From contig JAPULM010000374.1 of the NCBI GenBank assembly GCA_027294925.1, positions 1-6,001 on the forward strand: 6,001 bases of DNA, in the 5' to 3' direction. The notes below the pieces were generated by a model. It saw only the letters and a list, made by a program, of their open reading frames with translations. It was not told the DNA's origin and did not search any database. The stretch comes from a bacterium. GTDB taxonomy: Bacteria; Tectomicrobia; Entotheonellia; Entotheonellales; Entotheonellaceae. The position numbers were made by a program, and so were the translations under genes. Positions 1 through 6,001 of the stretch are shown here, piece after piece. Within the stretch, counting starts at the first letter, position 1; every line of letters begins with the position of its first letter.

Positions 1-934
1 TTGTGTAGACATTGAAGCCACCACGATAAAGTGCTGTGGCGCCATATTGCTCTTCAAGATGGCGTCGCACATATTCCACGAAATAAGGGGCTTTATTAAT
101 TTGCTGCTTGTGGGGATTCAGGTGTACGGATTGTTGTTGTATCGCTTCGGCTCGTTCGGGTGTCAGGTAGCCAGCGTCTACCATCCGGCGTAGCACGTGT
201 TGGCGTCGCTGCAGGCTTAGCTCTAGATTGTTTAGCGGTGAGTAGCGATTGGGTGCACTCGATAGGCCGGCAATGAGGGCAGCTTCACCTAAATCCAGCT
301 TTTGTACTGATTTGCCAAAGTAGTTTTGAGCGGCAGCCTCCACACCGTATGCATTGTGTCCGTAAAAGATCTGATTCAGGTACATCTCAAGAATCTGATC
401 TTTACTAAAACGCTGTTCAATCCGACGCGCGAGTATGATTTCTCGGAGTTTACGGGTAAAGGTGCGCTCCGGGGTCAGAAATAAGGTACGAGCGACTTGC
501 TGGGTAATCGTGCTGGCGCCTTCTTTTATTTTACCGGCACGAAAATTGACTCGTATTGCCCGTAGAACACCGATCGGATCAAACCCACGGTGGGAATAAA
601 ATCGGGTATCTTCTACGGCGAGCGTCGCTTGCTGCATATATAGAGGAATTTCGTCGAGCGAAACGAGAAAACGTCGTTCAATGAAGAAGTCGGCAATCAG
701 TTCCCCATCACGGGCGAATACCTTCGTAACAAGACTGGGTTGGTAATCTTCTAACTCGGCAATACTTGGGAGTCCGACTGCAAGCTTACGGTAGGTGGTT
801 ATAGCAATAATCGACCCTGCTGTTAAGCTGACGACGATGAGCAAACCACCAATGATAAACAGCCAACGTAACCAGCGCCAACGGGATCTTGTTGTAGTCT
901 GATACCTTTGAGGTTTTGATAGTCGAGATTTCAT
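1..934 (-). CDS. mrcA: Class A penicillin-binding protein, PBP1A type (C-terminal part outside window)
   Basis: Bifunctional peptidoglycan synthase that polymerises lipid II glycan strands and cross-links the peptides in the periplasm. The window holds 311 residues: a basic cytoplasmic tail (1-22), one membrane anchor (about 23-47), then the GT51 transglycosylase domain. Visible GT51 motifs are EDTRFYSHRGFD (catalytic Glu108), GASTITQQ (139-146), RKLREIILARRIE (161-173, second conserved Glu165), KDQILEMYLN (178-187) and GHNAYGVEAAAQNYFGK (192-208). The transpeptidase domain with its SxxK serine lies beyond base 1, so a monofunctional transglycosylase is not strictly excluded; but sequence continuing past the GT51 domain (KAPYFVEYVRRHLEEQYG) is typical of PBP1A. 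The ATG at 934 precedes the basic tail and anchor as expected. The best ribosome-binding match, GAGGA at 950-954, sits an unusually long 15 bases away. The gene starts 54 bases after the udg stop and is probably cotranscribed. The symbol mrcA (ponA) follows the E. coli orthologue by family resemblance. Confidence 0.93.
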   Translation of the reverse strand, partial: MKSRLSKPQRYQTTTRSRWRWLRWLFIIGGLLIVVSLTAGSIIAITTYRKLAVGLPSIAELEDYQPSLVTKVFARDGELIADFFIERRFLVSLDEIPLYMQQATLAVEDTRFYSHRGFDPIGVLRAIRVNFRAGKIKEGASTITQQVARTLFLTPERTFTRKLREIILARRIEQRFSKDQILEMYLNQIFYGHNAYGVEAAAQNYFGKSVQKLDLGEAALIAGLSSAPNRYSPLNNLELSLQRRQHVLRRMVDAGYLTPERAEAIQQQSVHLNPHKQQINKAPYFVEYVRRHLEEQYGATALYRGGFNVYT

Positions 935-988
935 AATTTTATAAATATGTCCTCGGCTATGGTCATCGCAGAGGTGGAATTAGTTTGA

Positions 989-1690
989 TTACCGCAAGCC
1001 TAAGAGGCGCAGGATTTGTTGCATATCCTCCCACACGGCACGCTTCCCCTGTGGGTTTCGCAGAAGATAAGCCGGATGGTAAGTCGGCATCACCGGAATT
1101 TCGCCCATATTGTGAAAATGCCCTCGCAGGCGTGAAATTCTTTCATCAGTTTGTAAGAGCGTCTGGGCTGCAAAGGCCCCCAAGGCACAAATGACACGAG
1201 GCCGGAGGCAGTCAAGTTGTGCTTGTAAGATCGGCCGACAGGCCGCTACTTCGTCGGGCCTCGGGTTGCGATTATTTGGCGGTCGGCATTTAACCACGTT
1301 GAGAATGTAAACTTGGTCTCGCGTCAGTTGCATGGCTTCGATAATACGCGTCAATAATTGTCCGGCTGCCCCGACGAAGGGCTCACCCTGGAGGTCTTCA
1401 TCATGTCCCGGTGCTTCTCCTACGAACACCAGGTCAGCATTAGGGTCGCCTGTACCGAACACCACCTGGGTGCGTCCCTGATGTAGGCGACATCTTTGAC
1501 AGTCACGGACGGATGCAGCCAACTGTGCCAACTGAGAAATGCTGGCGTGCGGCTCCTTTGGCTCTGTCAGCGTCGAACCCTGAGGCTTGGTAGTGGGTCG
1601 TAAAGAAAGCTCGGTGATGCCAAGCCGTTGTAAATAATTTAAATAGTTACGAACGTCGACTACGATATTTGGCGAAGCGTCGTGGTTCAT
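989..1690 (-). CDS. udg: Uracil-DNA glycosylase, family 4 (4Fe-4S, thermostable UdgA type)
   Basis: Removes uracil from DNA that arises by cytosine deamination or dUTP incorporation, the first step of base excision repair in the cytoplasm. The 233-residue protein shows the family 4 signatures: the active-site loop GEAPGHDED (91-99) followed by GEPFVGAAG (102-110), and the uracil/DNA-binding loop HPAYLLRNP (205-213). Four cysteines fit the iron-sulfur ligands: Cys64 and Cys67 (CxxC in DCQRCRLH), Cys135 (VKCRPPNNRNP) and Cys151 (AACRPIL). About 60 residues precede the CxxC; in minimal family members it lies close to the N-terminus. This extension begins with a predicted helix (RNYLNYLQRLGI), a form common in proteobacterial 'SPO1 DNA polymerase-related' UDGs. 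The ATG overlaps the coaBC stop as ATGA, which suggests translational coupling; only a weak GAG lies upstream. No family 1 (Ung) motif is seen. Confidence 0.95.
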   Translation of the reverse strand: MNHDASPNIVVDVRNYLNYLQRLGITELSLRPTTKPQGSTLTEPKEPHASISQLAQLAASVRDCQRCRLHQGRTQVVFGTGDPNADLVFVGEAPGHDEDLQGEPFVGAAGQLLTRIIEAMQLTRDQVYILNVVKCRPPNNRNPRPDEVAACRPILQAQLDCLRPRVICALGAFAAQTLLQTDERISRLRGHFHNMGEIPVMPTYHPAYLLRNPQGKRAVWEDMQQILRLLGLR

Positions 1691-2928
1691 GTGTCTCGAG
1701 TTCGATGTTTGAGTAAGGTCTGCACTCGATCAAGAATATGTCTGGCCATATCTGTTTTGGTCATCTTGGGGAGATTTTCAACTTGACCCATGGCATCCAG
1801 GATATGCACGCGATTATATTCGCTGGCAAAGCCAATGGTCGGATCACTGACATCGTTGGCCACAATTAAATCCAGGTTTTTCTTTTGTACCTTCTGCTTC
1901 GCATTGGGGATGAGGTCTTGCGTTTCGGCTGCGAATCCAACGAGTATTTGGTGGCGTTTTTGCTTGCCAAGTTCGGCAAGAATGTCCGGGTTTGGCTCCA
2001 GCTCGATATTCAGTGCTGCCGTATCTTTTTTGACTTTGTCGTGGATCGTCTGTTTGGGACGAAAGTCGGCTACTGCGGCAGTTTTGATGACAATATCTGC
2101 CTGGGCGAAGTGTTGCATAACGGCCTGATACATCTCCAGGGCAGTTTGTACGCGTATACACTCGACACCTGGAGGCGCTTGCAGATGGGTCGGCCCTGAA
2201 ATGAGAATGACTTGGGCACCGCGCCGTTGTGCCGCCTCTGCTAGAGCGAAACCCGTTTTGCCGGAGGATCGGTTCGAAATGTGCCGTACCGGATCAATCG
2301 GTTCTTGAGTCGGGCCGGCTGTGACGATGAGCGTTTTACCTGTCATGACGGTGCTCGCTTGCAGACAGTTAGCCATGGCGGCGACAACGTCTTGAGAGGA
2401 CAGAGCCCATTCTGTCATATCCGCCGCTGTTTCTGTTTCGGGTATGCCTTTGTCATATAGAAAAATGCCGGCCTTGGTTAGCTGCTGAAGATTTTGTTGC
2501 ACCAGTTGATGCTGAAACTCTAGGGCTTGCCCGGGAAAGGCCAGCATCGTCGGTCCGCGGTGCAAGAGCAGCGCGCGTAATAACGCTTCGTCCGCACACC
2601 CTATCGCTGCTTTAGCTAACAGGGCCGGCGTGAGCGGGGAAACCAGCATGGCATCGGTTTCATGTACGACATCGGCCAGTGAACGAAAGCGTCCGCCCAC
2701 GACCTCGCCATAGAGCGCATGGGCAGATATGGTCTGTTTACCCGAAAGTGTTTGAAACGTTAATGCAGGGACAAACGATTCAGTCCCTTGGCTTAATATG
2801 ACTTGCACCTCAGCCCCGGCACGTTGCAGGTCCCGTAGGATGTCAACTGCTAACCATGTGAGTGGCCCACTACCAATGCCCAAAAGTATGCGCTTATTGT
2901 GCAGCATTGTTTGTTTCTGGTGGCTCAT
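1687..2928 (-). CDS. coaBC: CoaBC-type protein: intact CoaB synthetase domain, degenerate CoaC flavoprotein domain
   Basis: In the family, CoaC decarboxylates 4'-phosphopantothenoylcysteine with FMN, and CoaB makes that compound from phosphopantothenate, cysteine and CTP. The protein has 413 residues, close to the usual 400. The CoaB half (about 197-400) is well conserved: TAGPTQEPIDPVRHISNRSSGK (203-224, with the Asn of ISNRSSG), AAVADFRP (284-291), DKVKK (297-301, the conserved Lys region), NPDILAELG (313-321), VGFAAET (330-336) and DLIVANDVS (353-361). The CoaC half (about 11-190) keeps the Rossmann-like pattern (KRILLGIG, ALTFQTLSG) but not its catalytic motifs. GGIAAYK reads SGPLTWL, the HIxL histidine aligns with Leu84, PAMN is replaced by a sequence around FPGQ, and no Cys lies in 112-187, where the substrate flap Cys is expected. 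PPCS activity is likely; decarboxylase activity is doubtful. Start: ATG at 2928 overlaps gmk by 35 bases. An in-frame ATG at 2907, just before the first strand, is an equally good start. Confidence 0.9.
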   Translation of the reverse strand: MSHQKQTMLHNKRILLGIGSGPLTWLAVDILRDLQRAGAEVQVILSQGTESFVPALTFQTLSGKQTISAHALYGEVVGGRFRSLADVVHETDAMLVSPLTPALLAKAAIGCADEALLRALLLHRGPTMLAFPGQALEFQHQLVQQNLQQLTKAGIFLYDKGIPETETAADMTEWALSSQDVVAAMANCLQASTVMTGKTLIVTAGPTQEPIDPVRHISNRSSGKTGFALAEAAQRRGAQVILISGPTHLQAPPGVECIRVQTALEMYQAVMQHFAQADIVIKTAAVADFRPKQTIHDKVKKDTAALNIELEPNPDILAELGKQKRHQILVGFAAETQDLIPNAKQKVQKKNLDLIVANDVSDPTIGFASEYNRVHILDAMGQVENLPKMTKTDMARHILDRVQTLLKHRTRDT

Positions 2929-3649
2929 GCCGTGCTGTGTCGCTCAATTGTGCAGCCAGTAAAGTATCGATTGAGTCGGCCTGCATCCATTTAACCTGAT
3001 GGTGCTCTGCAGTGAAAATACTTTGCAGGATTTGGACCGCTGTTGCGAGTTGATCGTTGCGTACGATATAGTCGTATTCAGTATAACGGGCCAGTTCTTC
3101 TCGGGCAACCGCTAGACGTTGTCTCTGGATATCTGAAGTCTCTGAGCCCCGTTCCTGTAATCGTGTTGTTAGCGCATCCCATGAAGGCGGGATGAGAAAC
3201 ACAAACACCGCGTTGAGAGCCGCAGCGCGGAGTTGTGTCGCGCCTTGGACATCGATGGCTAATAGAACGTCTAAGCCTGATTGTATGGTGTTATTGACCT
3301 GCTGACGCGAGGTGCCATAAAGATTGCCGTGCACTTGCGCCCATTCTAAGAAGTCGCCCGCCGCAATGTGCTGCTGAAAAGCGGTATGAGAAATGAAATG
3401 GTATTCGCGTCCATCGCGCTCTTGCGGGCGTGGCGCACGCGTGGTGTAAGATATCGATTGGGTCACATGCCGCTGTTGTGTGACGATTTGTCGACAAATC
3501 GTGGTTTTGCCTACTCCGGATGGCCCCGAGATAACAAACAAGATGCCTTGCTTACGACGATGAGCCAAGGCGGGCTGCGCGACAACACCTTCAGCCTCTG
3601 GATGATTATTCGATATTTTGGATTTGCTCACGGATTCGCTCGAATTCAC
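2894..3649 (-). CDS. gmk: Guanylate kinase (GMP kinase)
   Basis: Phosphorylates GMP to GDP with ATP in the cytoplasm, an essential step in GTP and dGTP supply. Numbered from the GTG at 3649 (251 residues), the motifs are: Walker A GPSGVGKTT (42-50), the GMP-binding stretch TTRAPRPQERDGREYHF (69-85), FLEWAQVHGNLYGTS (100-114), LLAIDVQGA (129-137), and the lid region RLQERGSE (163-170). The last 20 or so residues (SDTARHEPPETNNAAQ) extend past the usual end. The start is uncertain. There is no in-frame ATG between the region overlapping yicC and the P-loop. GTG at 3649 has GAGG six bases upstream but overlaps yicC by 44 bases and adds about 35 residues to the usual N-terminus. GTG at 3631 and TTG at 3568 (giving MAHRRKQGILFVISGPSG, typical family length) are alternatives without a clear Shine-Dalgarno. 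I chose 3649 for its ribosome-binding site. The 3' end overlaps coaBC; the rpoZ gene often found after gmk is absent. Confidence 0.93.
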   Translation of the reverse strand: MNSSESVSKSKISNNHPEAEGVVAQPALAHRRKQGILFVISGPSGVGKTTICRQIVTQQRHVTQSISYTTRAPRPQERDGREYHFISHTAFQQHIAAGDFLEWAQVHGNLYGTSRQQVNNTIQSGLDVLLAIDVQGATQLRAAALNAVFVFLIPPSWDALTTRLQERGSETSDIQRQRLAVAREELARYTEYDYIVRNDQLATAVQILQSIFTAEHHQVKWMQADSIDTLLAAQLSDTARHEPPETNNAAQ

Positions 3650-4484
3650 TTTTGACCTCGACCGCGTGTTGTGAGATGTCGGCGTCGTTACTCTTGGTGG
3701 CAAGCGTGTTGACTTCGCGGTGCATTTCCTGCACGAGAAACTCGATTTTGCGACCCACCGCTTCTGGGGCGCTAAGCAAACGCTCGAAAGCTTGCATATG
3801 GGACTCAAGACGGATGAGTTCCTCCGTGACGTCAGAGCGTTCAGCGAAGAGAATGGCCTCCTGGCTTAGCCGATCCGTATCAAGCTCAAATTGTTGGAAG
3901 AGTTCTTGTACGCGCTGTTCCAAACGTTGGCGGTAGATGGTAACCACATGCGGAACACGCTGACGAATGGTCGTAATATGACGGGTGATTGTTTGCAGAC
4001 GCGTTTGGAGGTCGCGGTAGAGAAAGGCGCCTTCTTGCAAGCGCATTTGTTCTAAGGCTTGTAAGGCGTTTTCTAAACCTTGTGCAATGAGTTCCCAGTC
4101 TTCTTCAATGTCTTCAGAAGCTTCTTCTAGGTGAACCACCTCGCGTAGGTTGAGAATGGTACTGAAGCTAATAGCGCCAGGCATATCTAGACGCTCCTGG
4201 AGGACCTGCACGGCATGATAATATTGCTGAGCAAGCGCATAGTCGAGGGAAAGGTCCCAGTGTCCTTCGTCATTGCGCTGCTCGACGAATTTGATCTCGA
4301 TGCGGCCACGCGCAAAGTGATTGCTGACTAAGCGTTTTAGGCGCGATTCCAAGGGCGCATAAAGACGAGGATAGCGGAGCGACACGTCTAGGTAGCGGTG
4401 ATTTACCGAGCGGACTTCAACCGTAAGGTGCAAACGTTCATTGCTCACCTCTGCACGGCCATACCCGGTCATGCTTTGTATCAT
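3606..4484 (-). CDS. yicC: YicC family endoribonuclease
   Basis: YicC proteins are metal-dependent endoribonucleases; the E. coli member has been linked to decay of the small RNA RyhB. The 292-residue product matches the family length (E. coli 287). It opens with the signature MIQSMTGYGRAE, followed by VEVRSVNHRYLDVSLRYPR (22-40) in the YicC_N domain. It ends with the DUF1732 domain: SQEAILFAERSDVTEELIRLESH (207-229), GRKIEFLVQEMHREVNTLATKSNDADIS (244-271) and EFERIREQIQNIE (280-292). The reading frame stays open for 12 more codons upstream to a non-ATG start at 4520. I chose the ATG at 4484 because the family begins exactly at MIxSMTGYG and because GGGGA (4493-4497) lies eight bases upstream. 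It begins 46 bases after the secreted-protein gene and probably overlaps gmk, a near-universal neighbour, so it is likely part of one operon. Confidence 0.95.
   Translation of the reverse strand: MIQSMTGYGRAEVSNERLHLTVEVRSVNHRYLDVSLRYPRLYAPLESRLKRLVSNHFARGRIEIKFVEQRNDEGHWDLSLDYALAQQYYHAVQVLQERLDMPGAISFSTILNLREVVHLEEASEDIEEDWELIAQGLENALQALEQMRLQEGAFLYRDLQTRLQTITRHITTIRQRVPHVVTIYRQRLEQRVQELFQQFELDTDRLSQEAILFAERSDVTEELIRLESHMQAFERLLSAPEAVGRKIEFLVQEMHREVNTLATKSNDADISQHAVEVKSEFERIREQIQNIE
3656..3659 (-). promoter_or_regulatory. Candidate ribosome-binding site for gmk (GAGG)
   Basis: Reading the minus strand, GAGG is followed by six bases (TCAAAA) and then GTG at 3649. The site lies inside the end of yicC, in codons for its Val-Glu-Val-Lys segment, so the match could be chance. 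It matters because it is the only good Shine-Dalgarno I find for any in-frame gmk start. Confidence 0.4.
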
Positions 4485-4492
4485 GCTGCGTA

Positions 4493-4497
4493 TCCCC
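4493..4497 (-). promoter_or_regulatory. Ribosome-binding site supporting the yicC start at 4484
   Basis: GGGGA on the minus strand lies eight bases before the ATG at 4484. It is a partial match to AGGAGG, and agrees with the family-based choice of the shorter yicC product over the frame opening at 4520. Confidence 0.5.
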
Positions 4498-4530
4498 GAA
4501 TCGTAATGCGTTAATAGCAATACGTATTTT

Positions 4531-5478
4531 TTATGGTATGTTTACCTTGCCATAGACAACGAAATGTTTGCGCAGCTGTGGCTCCAGGCGTGACGCTACT
4601 TCTACCGCAGCCTTGCGCAAGGCATGAGTCCCGCCAAGCACGGCATCGATATGCAATGCCGTTGCTTCGATATGTTCCATGGCTAAGCGTCTTCCCGTTG
4701 CTGTCGCCAAAGCTTGTACCTGGACAGATGCATGCACCGTCTGTAACGGCATTCCAGCCACGTCGCTACGCACTTTTTCAGCGCTTGCCTGGCCGATTAA
4801 CACCACCTCAGCCCCGGCCCGTTTGGCAGCCATCAAGGCCGTACTTGCTTGGCCATCCCAAGTCACGTCTGCTACCAGACGGACGGTTTTGAAATTGTGT
4901 GATTCAAAGTAATGGCGAAGCGTTTGAGCGACCACACCGTCATTGTCTGCCAATGAACTCAGGTGCGAGCGTTGTAGACGATGCTCTGTGATGAGCACGA
5001 GTACGCGCCCATGGTTGGCATCCGATTGGGCGAGTCCTAGAGCTTGAATGGTTTTATTGACTTCGTCGGTAGCCAGGCTGACCTCGATGCCAACTCGATA
5101 CACACTCTGGGTGACGTCAGGATATTCCCACAACACACGGTAACTGCGGATGTAAGTGAGGGCGCGGGCGTACAGAGTGGTTTCTAATGTATGAGCATTG
5201 TCAATCAACTCGAGCGGGTCGAGGGTTGTCAGAAGTGCCTGCTCAAGCGCTTTGCGTAAGGCATTGTTGATCGCCCTGCTGCGCGCAGTTGCCTGGTTGC
5301 GCTTGATAATGGCACCGATGCCTTGCACCACCTGCTGTTCGTCAACGTTCAACGCCAAGCTCGTTGTGTAGCCTAGTAGTAGAATGCTTAGGCTGATGAT
5401 GCCTAGCCATTTCAGATAGCGTGTGGTAACCTGCCTGTTGTCGTCTATCCGACGATAATCATCTGGCATCCTTGTCAT
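4531..5478 (-). CDS. Secreted protein with FlgT_N-like N-terminal domain, function unknown
   Basis: I do not recognise an exact family. The 315-residue protein has a polar N-terminus, then a hydrophobic segment (about 21-42, YLKWLGIISLSILLLGYTTSLA) that looks like an uncleaved anchor or a signal peptide with possible cleavage after SLA; no lipobox Cys. Residues 50-150 (VQGIGAIIKRN...ARSRAINNALRKALEQAL...YRVLWEYPD...YRVGIEVSLATDEVNKTIQALGL) follow the FlgT_N pattern of a Gly-containing strand, an 'AR..AI..ALR.A' helix and closing strands. Residues 158-305 look like a second alpha/beta unit of TolB-N/CsgG/LpoB-like type: RVLVLITE, AKRAGAEVVLIGQAS, SVQVQALATATGRRLAMEHIEA, ALRKAAVEVASRLEPQL. FlgT supports the Vibrio flagellar motor, but no flagellar gene is near, so that role is not implied. 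Start: GAAGG (5481-5485) lies only 2 bases before ATG 5478 but 11 before ATG 5469, so the second Met (residue 4) may be the true start. Confidence 0.8.
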   Translation of the reverse strand: MTRMPDDYRRIDDNRQVTTRYLKWLGIISLSILLLGYTTSLALNVDEQQVVQGIGAIIKRNQATARSRAINNALRKALEQALLTTLDPLELIDNAHTLETTLYARALTYIRSYRVLWEYPDVTQSVYRVGIEVSLATDEVNKTIQALGLAQSDANHGRVLVLITEHRLQRSHLSSLADNDGVVAQTLRHYFESHNFKTVRLVADVTWDGQASTALMAAKRAGAEVVLIGQASAEKVRSDVAGMPLQTVHASVQVQALATATGRRLAMEHIEATALHIDAVLGGTHALRKAAVEVASRLEPQLRKHFVVYGKVNIP

Positions 5479-5518
5479 AACCTTCGCAGCTGATGTGTGA
5501 TGATCTGTCTTTATACCT
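5479..5518 (-). other. Short intergenic spacer with a weak possible promoter
   Basis: The 40-base gap between the pseudouridine synthase stop and the secreted-protein gene contains TATAAA on the minus strand just after the stop. The nearest -35-like hexamer, TTTAAA, lies 19 bases further upstream inside the end of the previous gene and matches TTGACA at four of six positions. This could give the following genes their own promoter, but spacing and match are poor. I see no terminator hairpin with a T run. Confidence 0.2.
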
Positions 5519-6001
5519 TTAGGCAGAAGCCTTGTTTAAACGGCAGGCTTGGCGTAAGCGAGTAAGTTCAAATGGTTCGAGAGATCGATAATTACCTAAG
5601 GATAACCCCGTAATGCTCAGAGGCCCCACGGCTGTACGCTGTAATCTCTTAACGGTATAGCCGCCACACTGTTGTAGCATGCGATGGATTTGGTGGTATC
5701 GCCCTTCGTAGAGGGTCAGGCGCAACCAGCAAGTTTTGTCGCCTCTGCGCACTATTTCTACTCGAGTCAGTTGGGTCTTACCATCGCCTAGGGAGACGCC
5801 TCGCCGTAAATGTTCCATTTCATCATTGGTAATCACGCCCTGGATTTTGACCATGTACGTACGAGGAATACGATAACGCGGATGCATCAACCGATGGGCT
5901 AAAGTGCCGTCATTGGTCAGCAACAGTGCCCCTTCTGAGTTGACATCCAGACGCCCTACAGGGAATAAGCGTCCAGGGTGATGTTTGAGTAGGTCAAGCA
6001 C
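5519..6001 (-). CDS. rluB: Pseudouridine synthase, RsuA/RluB/RluE/RluF family (N-terminus outside window)
   Basis: Isomerises uridine to pseudouridine in ribosomal RNA, in the cytoplasm. The 161 codons present cover most of the catalytic domain: GRLFPVGRLDVNSEGALLLTNDG (10-32 of the visible part; catalytic Asp19 in GRLD), LAHRLMHPRY.IPRTYMVKIQG (34-55), LTLYEGRYHQIHRML (95-109) and LQRTAVGPLSITGL (120-133). These motifs place it in the RsuA-like family. The first visible codon, GTG, aligns inside the family sequence ('VLDLL..HPGRLFPVGRLD'), so it codes for Val and is not a start; the S4 domain and true start lie beyond base 6001. Choice between RluB, RluE, RluF and RsuA rests on parts not seen. 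EGRYHQ is nearer the RsuA form of this motif than EGRNREVRR of RluB, so the symbol is tentative. It ends with TAA 40 bases before the secreted-protein gene. Confidence 0.9.
   Translation of the reverse strand: MLDLLKHHPGRLFPVGRLDVNSEGALLLTNDGTLAHRLMHPRYRIPRTYMVKIQGVITNDEMEHLRRGVSLGDGKTQLTRVEIVRRGDKTCWLRLTLYEGRYHQIHRMLQQCGGYTVKRLQRTAVGPLSITGLSLGNYRSLEPFELTRLRQACRLNKASA

Noticed and set aside
935..988. AT-rich TATTTATAAAATT before mrcA as a -10 promoter element
   Set aside because: It lies directly against the start codon, leaving no room for a leader, and no fitting -35 hexamer is seen.
985..1194. Plus-strand open frame of 69 codons opposite udg
   Set aside because: Antisense to a gene with clear family motifs, no recognisable domain, no ribosome-binding site support.
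1790..2199. Several plus- and minus-strand open frames overlapping coaBC
   Set aside because: Out-of-frame shadows of the well-conserved CoaB coding sequence; their products are of odd composition and show no domain.
3291..3497. Alternative minus-strand frame inside gmk
   Set aside because: Lies wholly over the GMP-binding region of gmk, which is clearly coding in the other frame.
3368..3936. Plus-strand open frames opposite gmk and yicC
   Set aside because: Both overlap conserved motifs on the other strand, and the products are Ser/Arg/Cys-rich as expected for antisense reading.
4521..4532. Palindrome AATACGTATT between the secreted-protein gene and yicC as an operator
   Set aside because: A single ten-base perfect palindrome in AT-rich sequence, with no flanking promoter elements and no second copy noticed; chance is likely.
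4533..4912. Plus-strand frames of 119 and 77 codons opposite the secreted-protein gene
   Set aside because: The minus-strand frame has an export segment, consistent domain pattern and operon context; the plus-strand products have none.
5515..5535. Small AGGC-TTCT-GCCT hairpin at the end of the pseudouridine synthase gene as a terminator
   Set aside because: Stem of only four base pairs and no T run after it; it also overlaps the coding end.

Overview
All the genes I can support lie on the minus strand and read from high to low coordinates. They look like one compact bacterial housekeeping cluster with no gap over about 60 bases. In transcription order they are: an RsuA/RluB-type pseudouridine synthase (5' part outside the window), a secreted protein with a FlgT_N-like domain, the endoribonuclease YicC, guanylate kinase Gmk, a CoaBC-type protein, a family 4 (Fe-S) uracil-DNA glycosylase, and the first 311 residues of a class A penicillin-binding protein (PBP1A type).

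The organism is a bacterium, most likely Gram-negative. The order yicC-gmk-coaBC-udg, followed by a class A PBP, together with a UDG carrying an N-terminal 'RNYLNYLQRLGI' helix, recalls deltaproteobacterial, Nitrospirota-like or related uncultured lineages rather than enterics. I cannot fix the phylum from the sequence alone. Base composition looks balanced and even, and I see no sign of transfer: no transposase, integrase, inverted repeats, tRNA, CRISPR array or clear terminator.

The middle of the cluster is tightly packed. yicC and gmk probably overlap (gmk has no in-frame ATG start), gmk and coaBC overlap by up to 35 bases, and coaBC and udg share an ATGA stop-start. Gaps of 40, 46 and 54 bases separate rluB/secreted protein, secreted protein/yicC and udg/mrcA. 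The products serve RNA modification and turnover (RluB-like, YicC), nucleotide and coenzyme supply (Gmk, CoaBC), DNA repair (UDG) and cell-wall synthesis (PBP1A). They share growth-related functions rather than one pathway.

The most unusual observation is in CoaBC. Its CoaB (phosphopantothenoylcysteine synthetase) half keeps the family motifs. Its CoaC (decarboxylase) half has lost the catalytic His, the PAMN Asn motif and the flap Cys, and has an altered flavin-binding N-terminus. The next most interesting item is the secreted FlgT_N-like protein of unknown role inside the housekeeping block. I find no evidence for a new defence, mobile or CRISPR-like system here.
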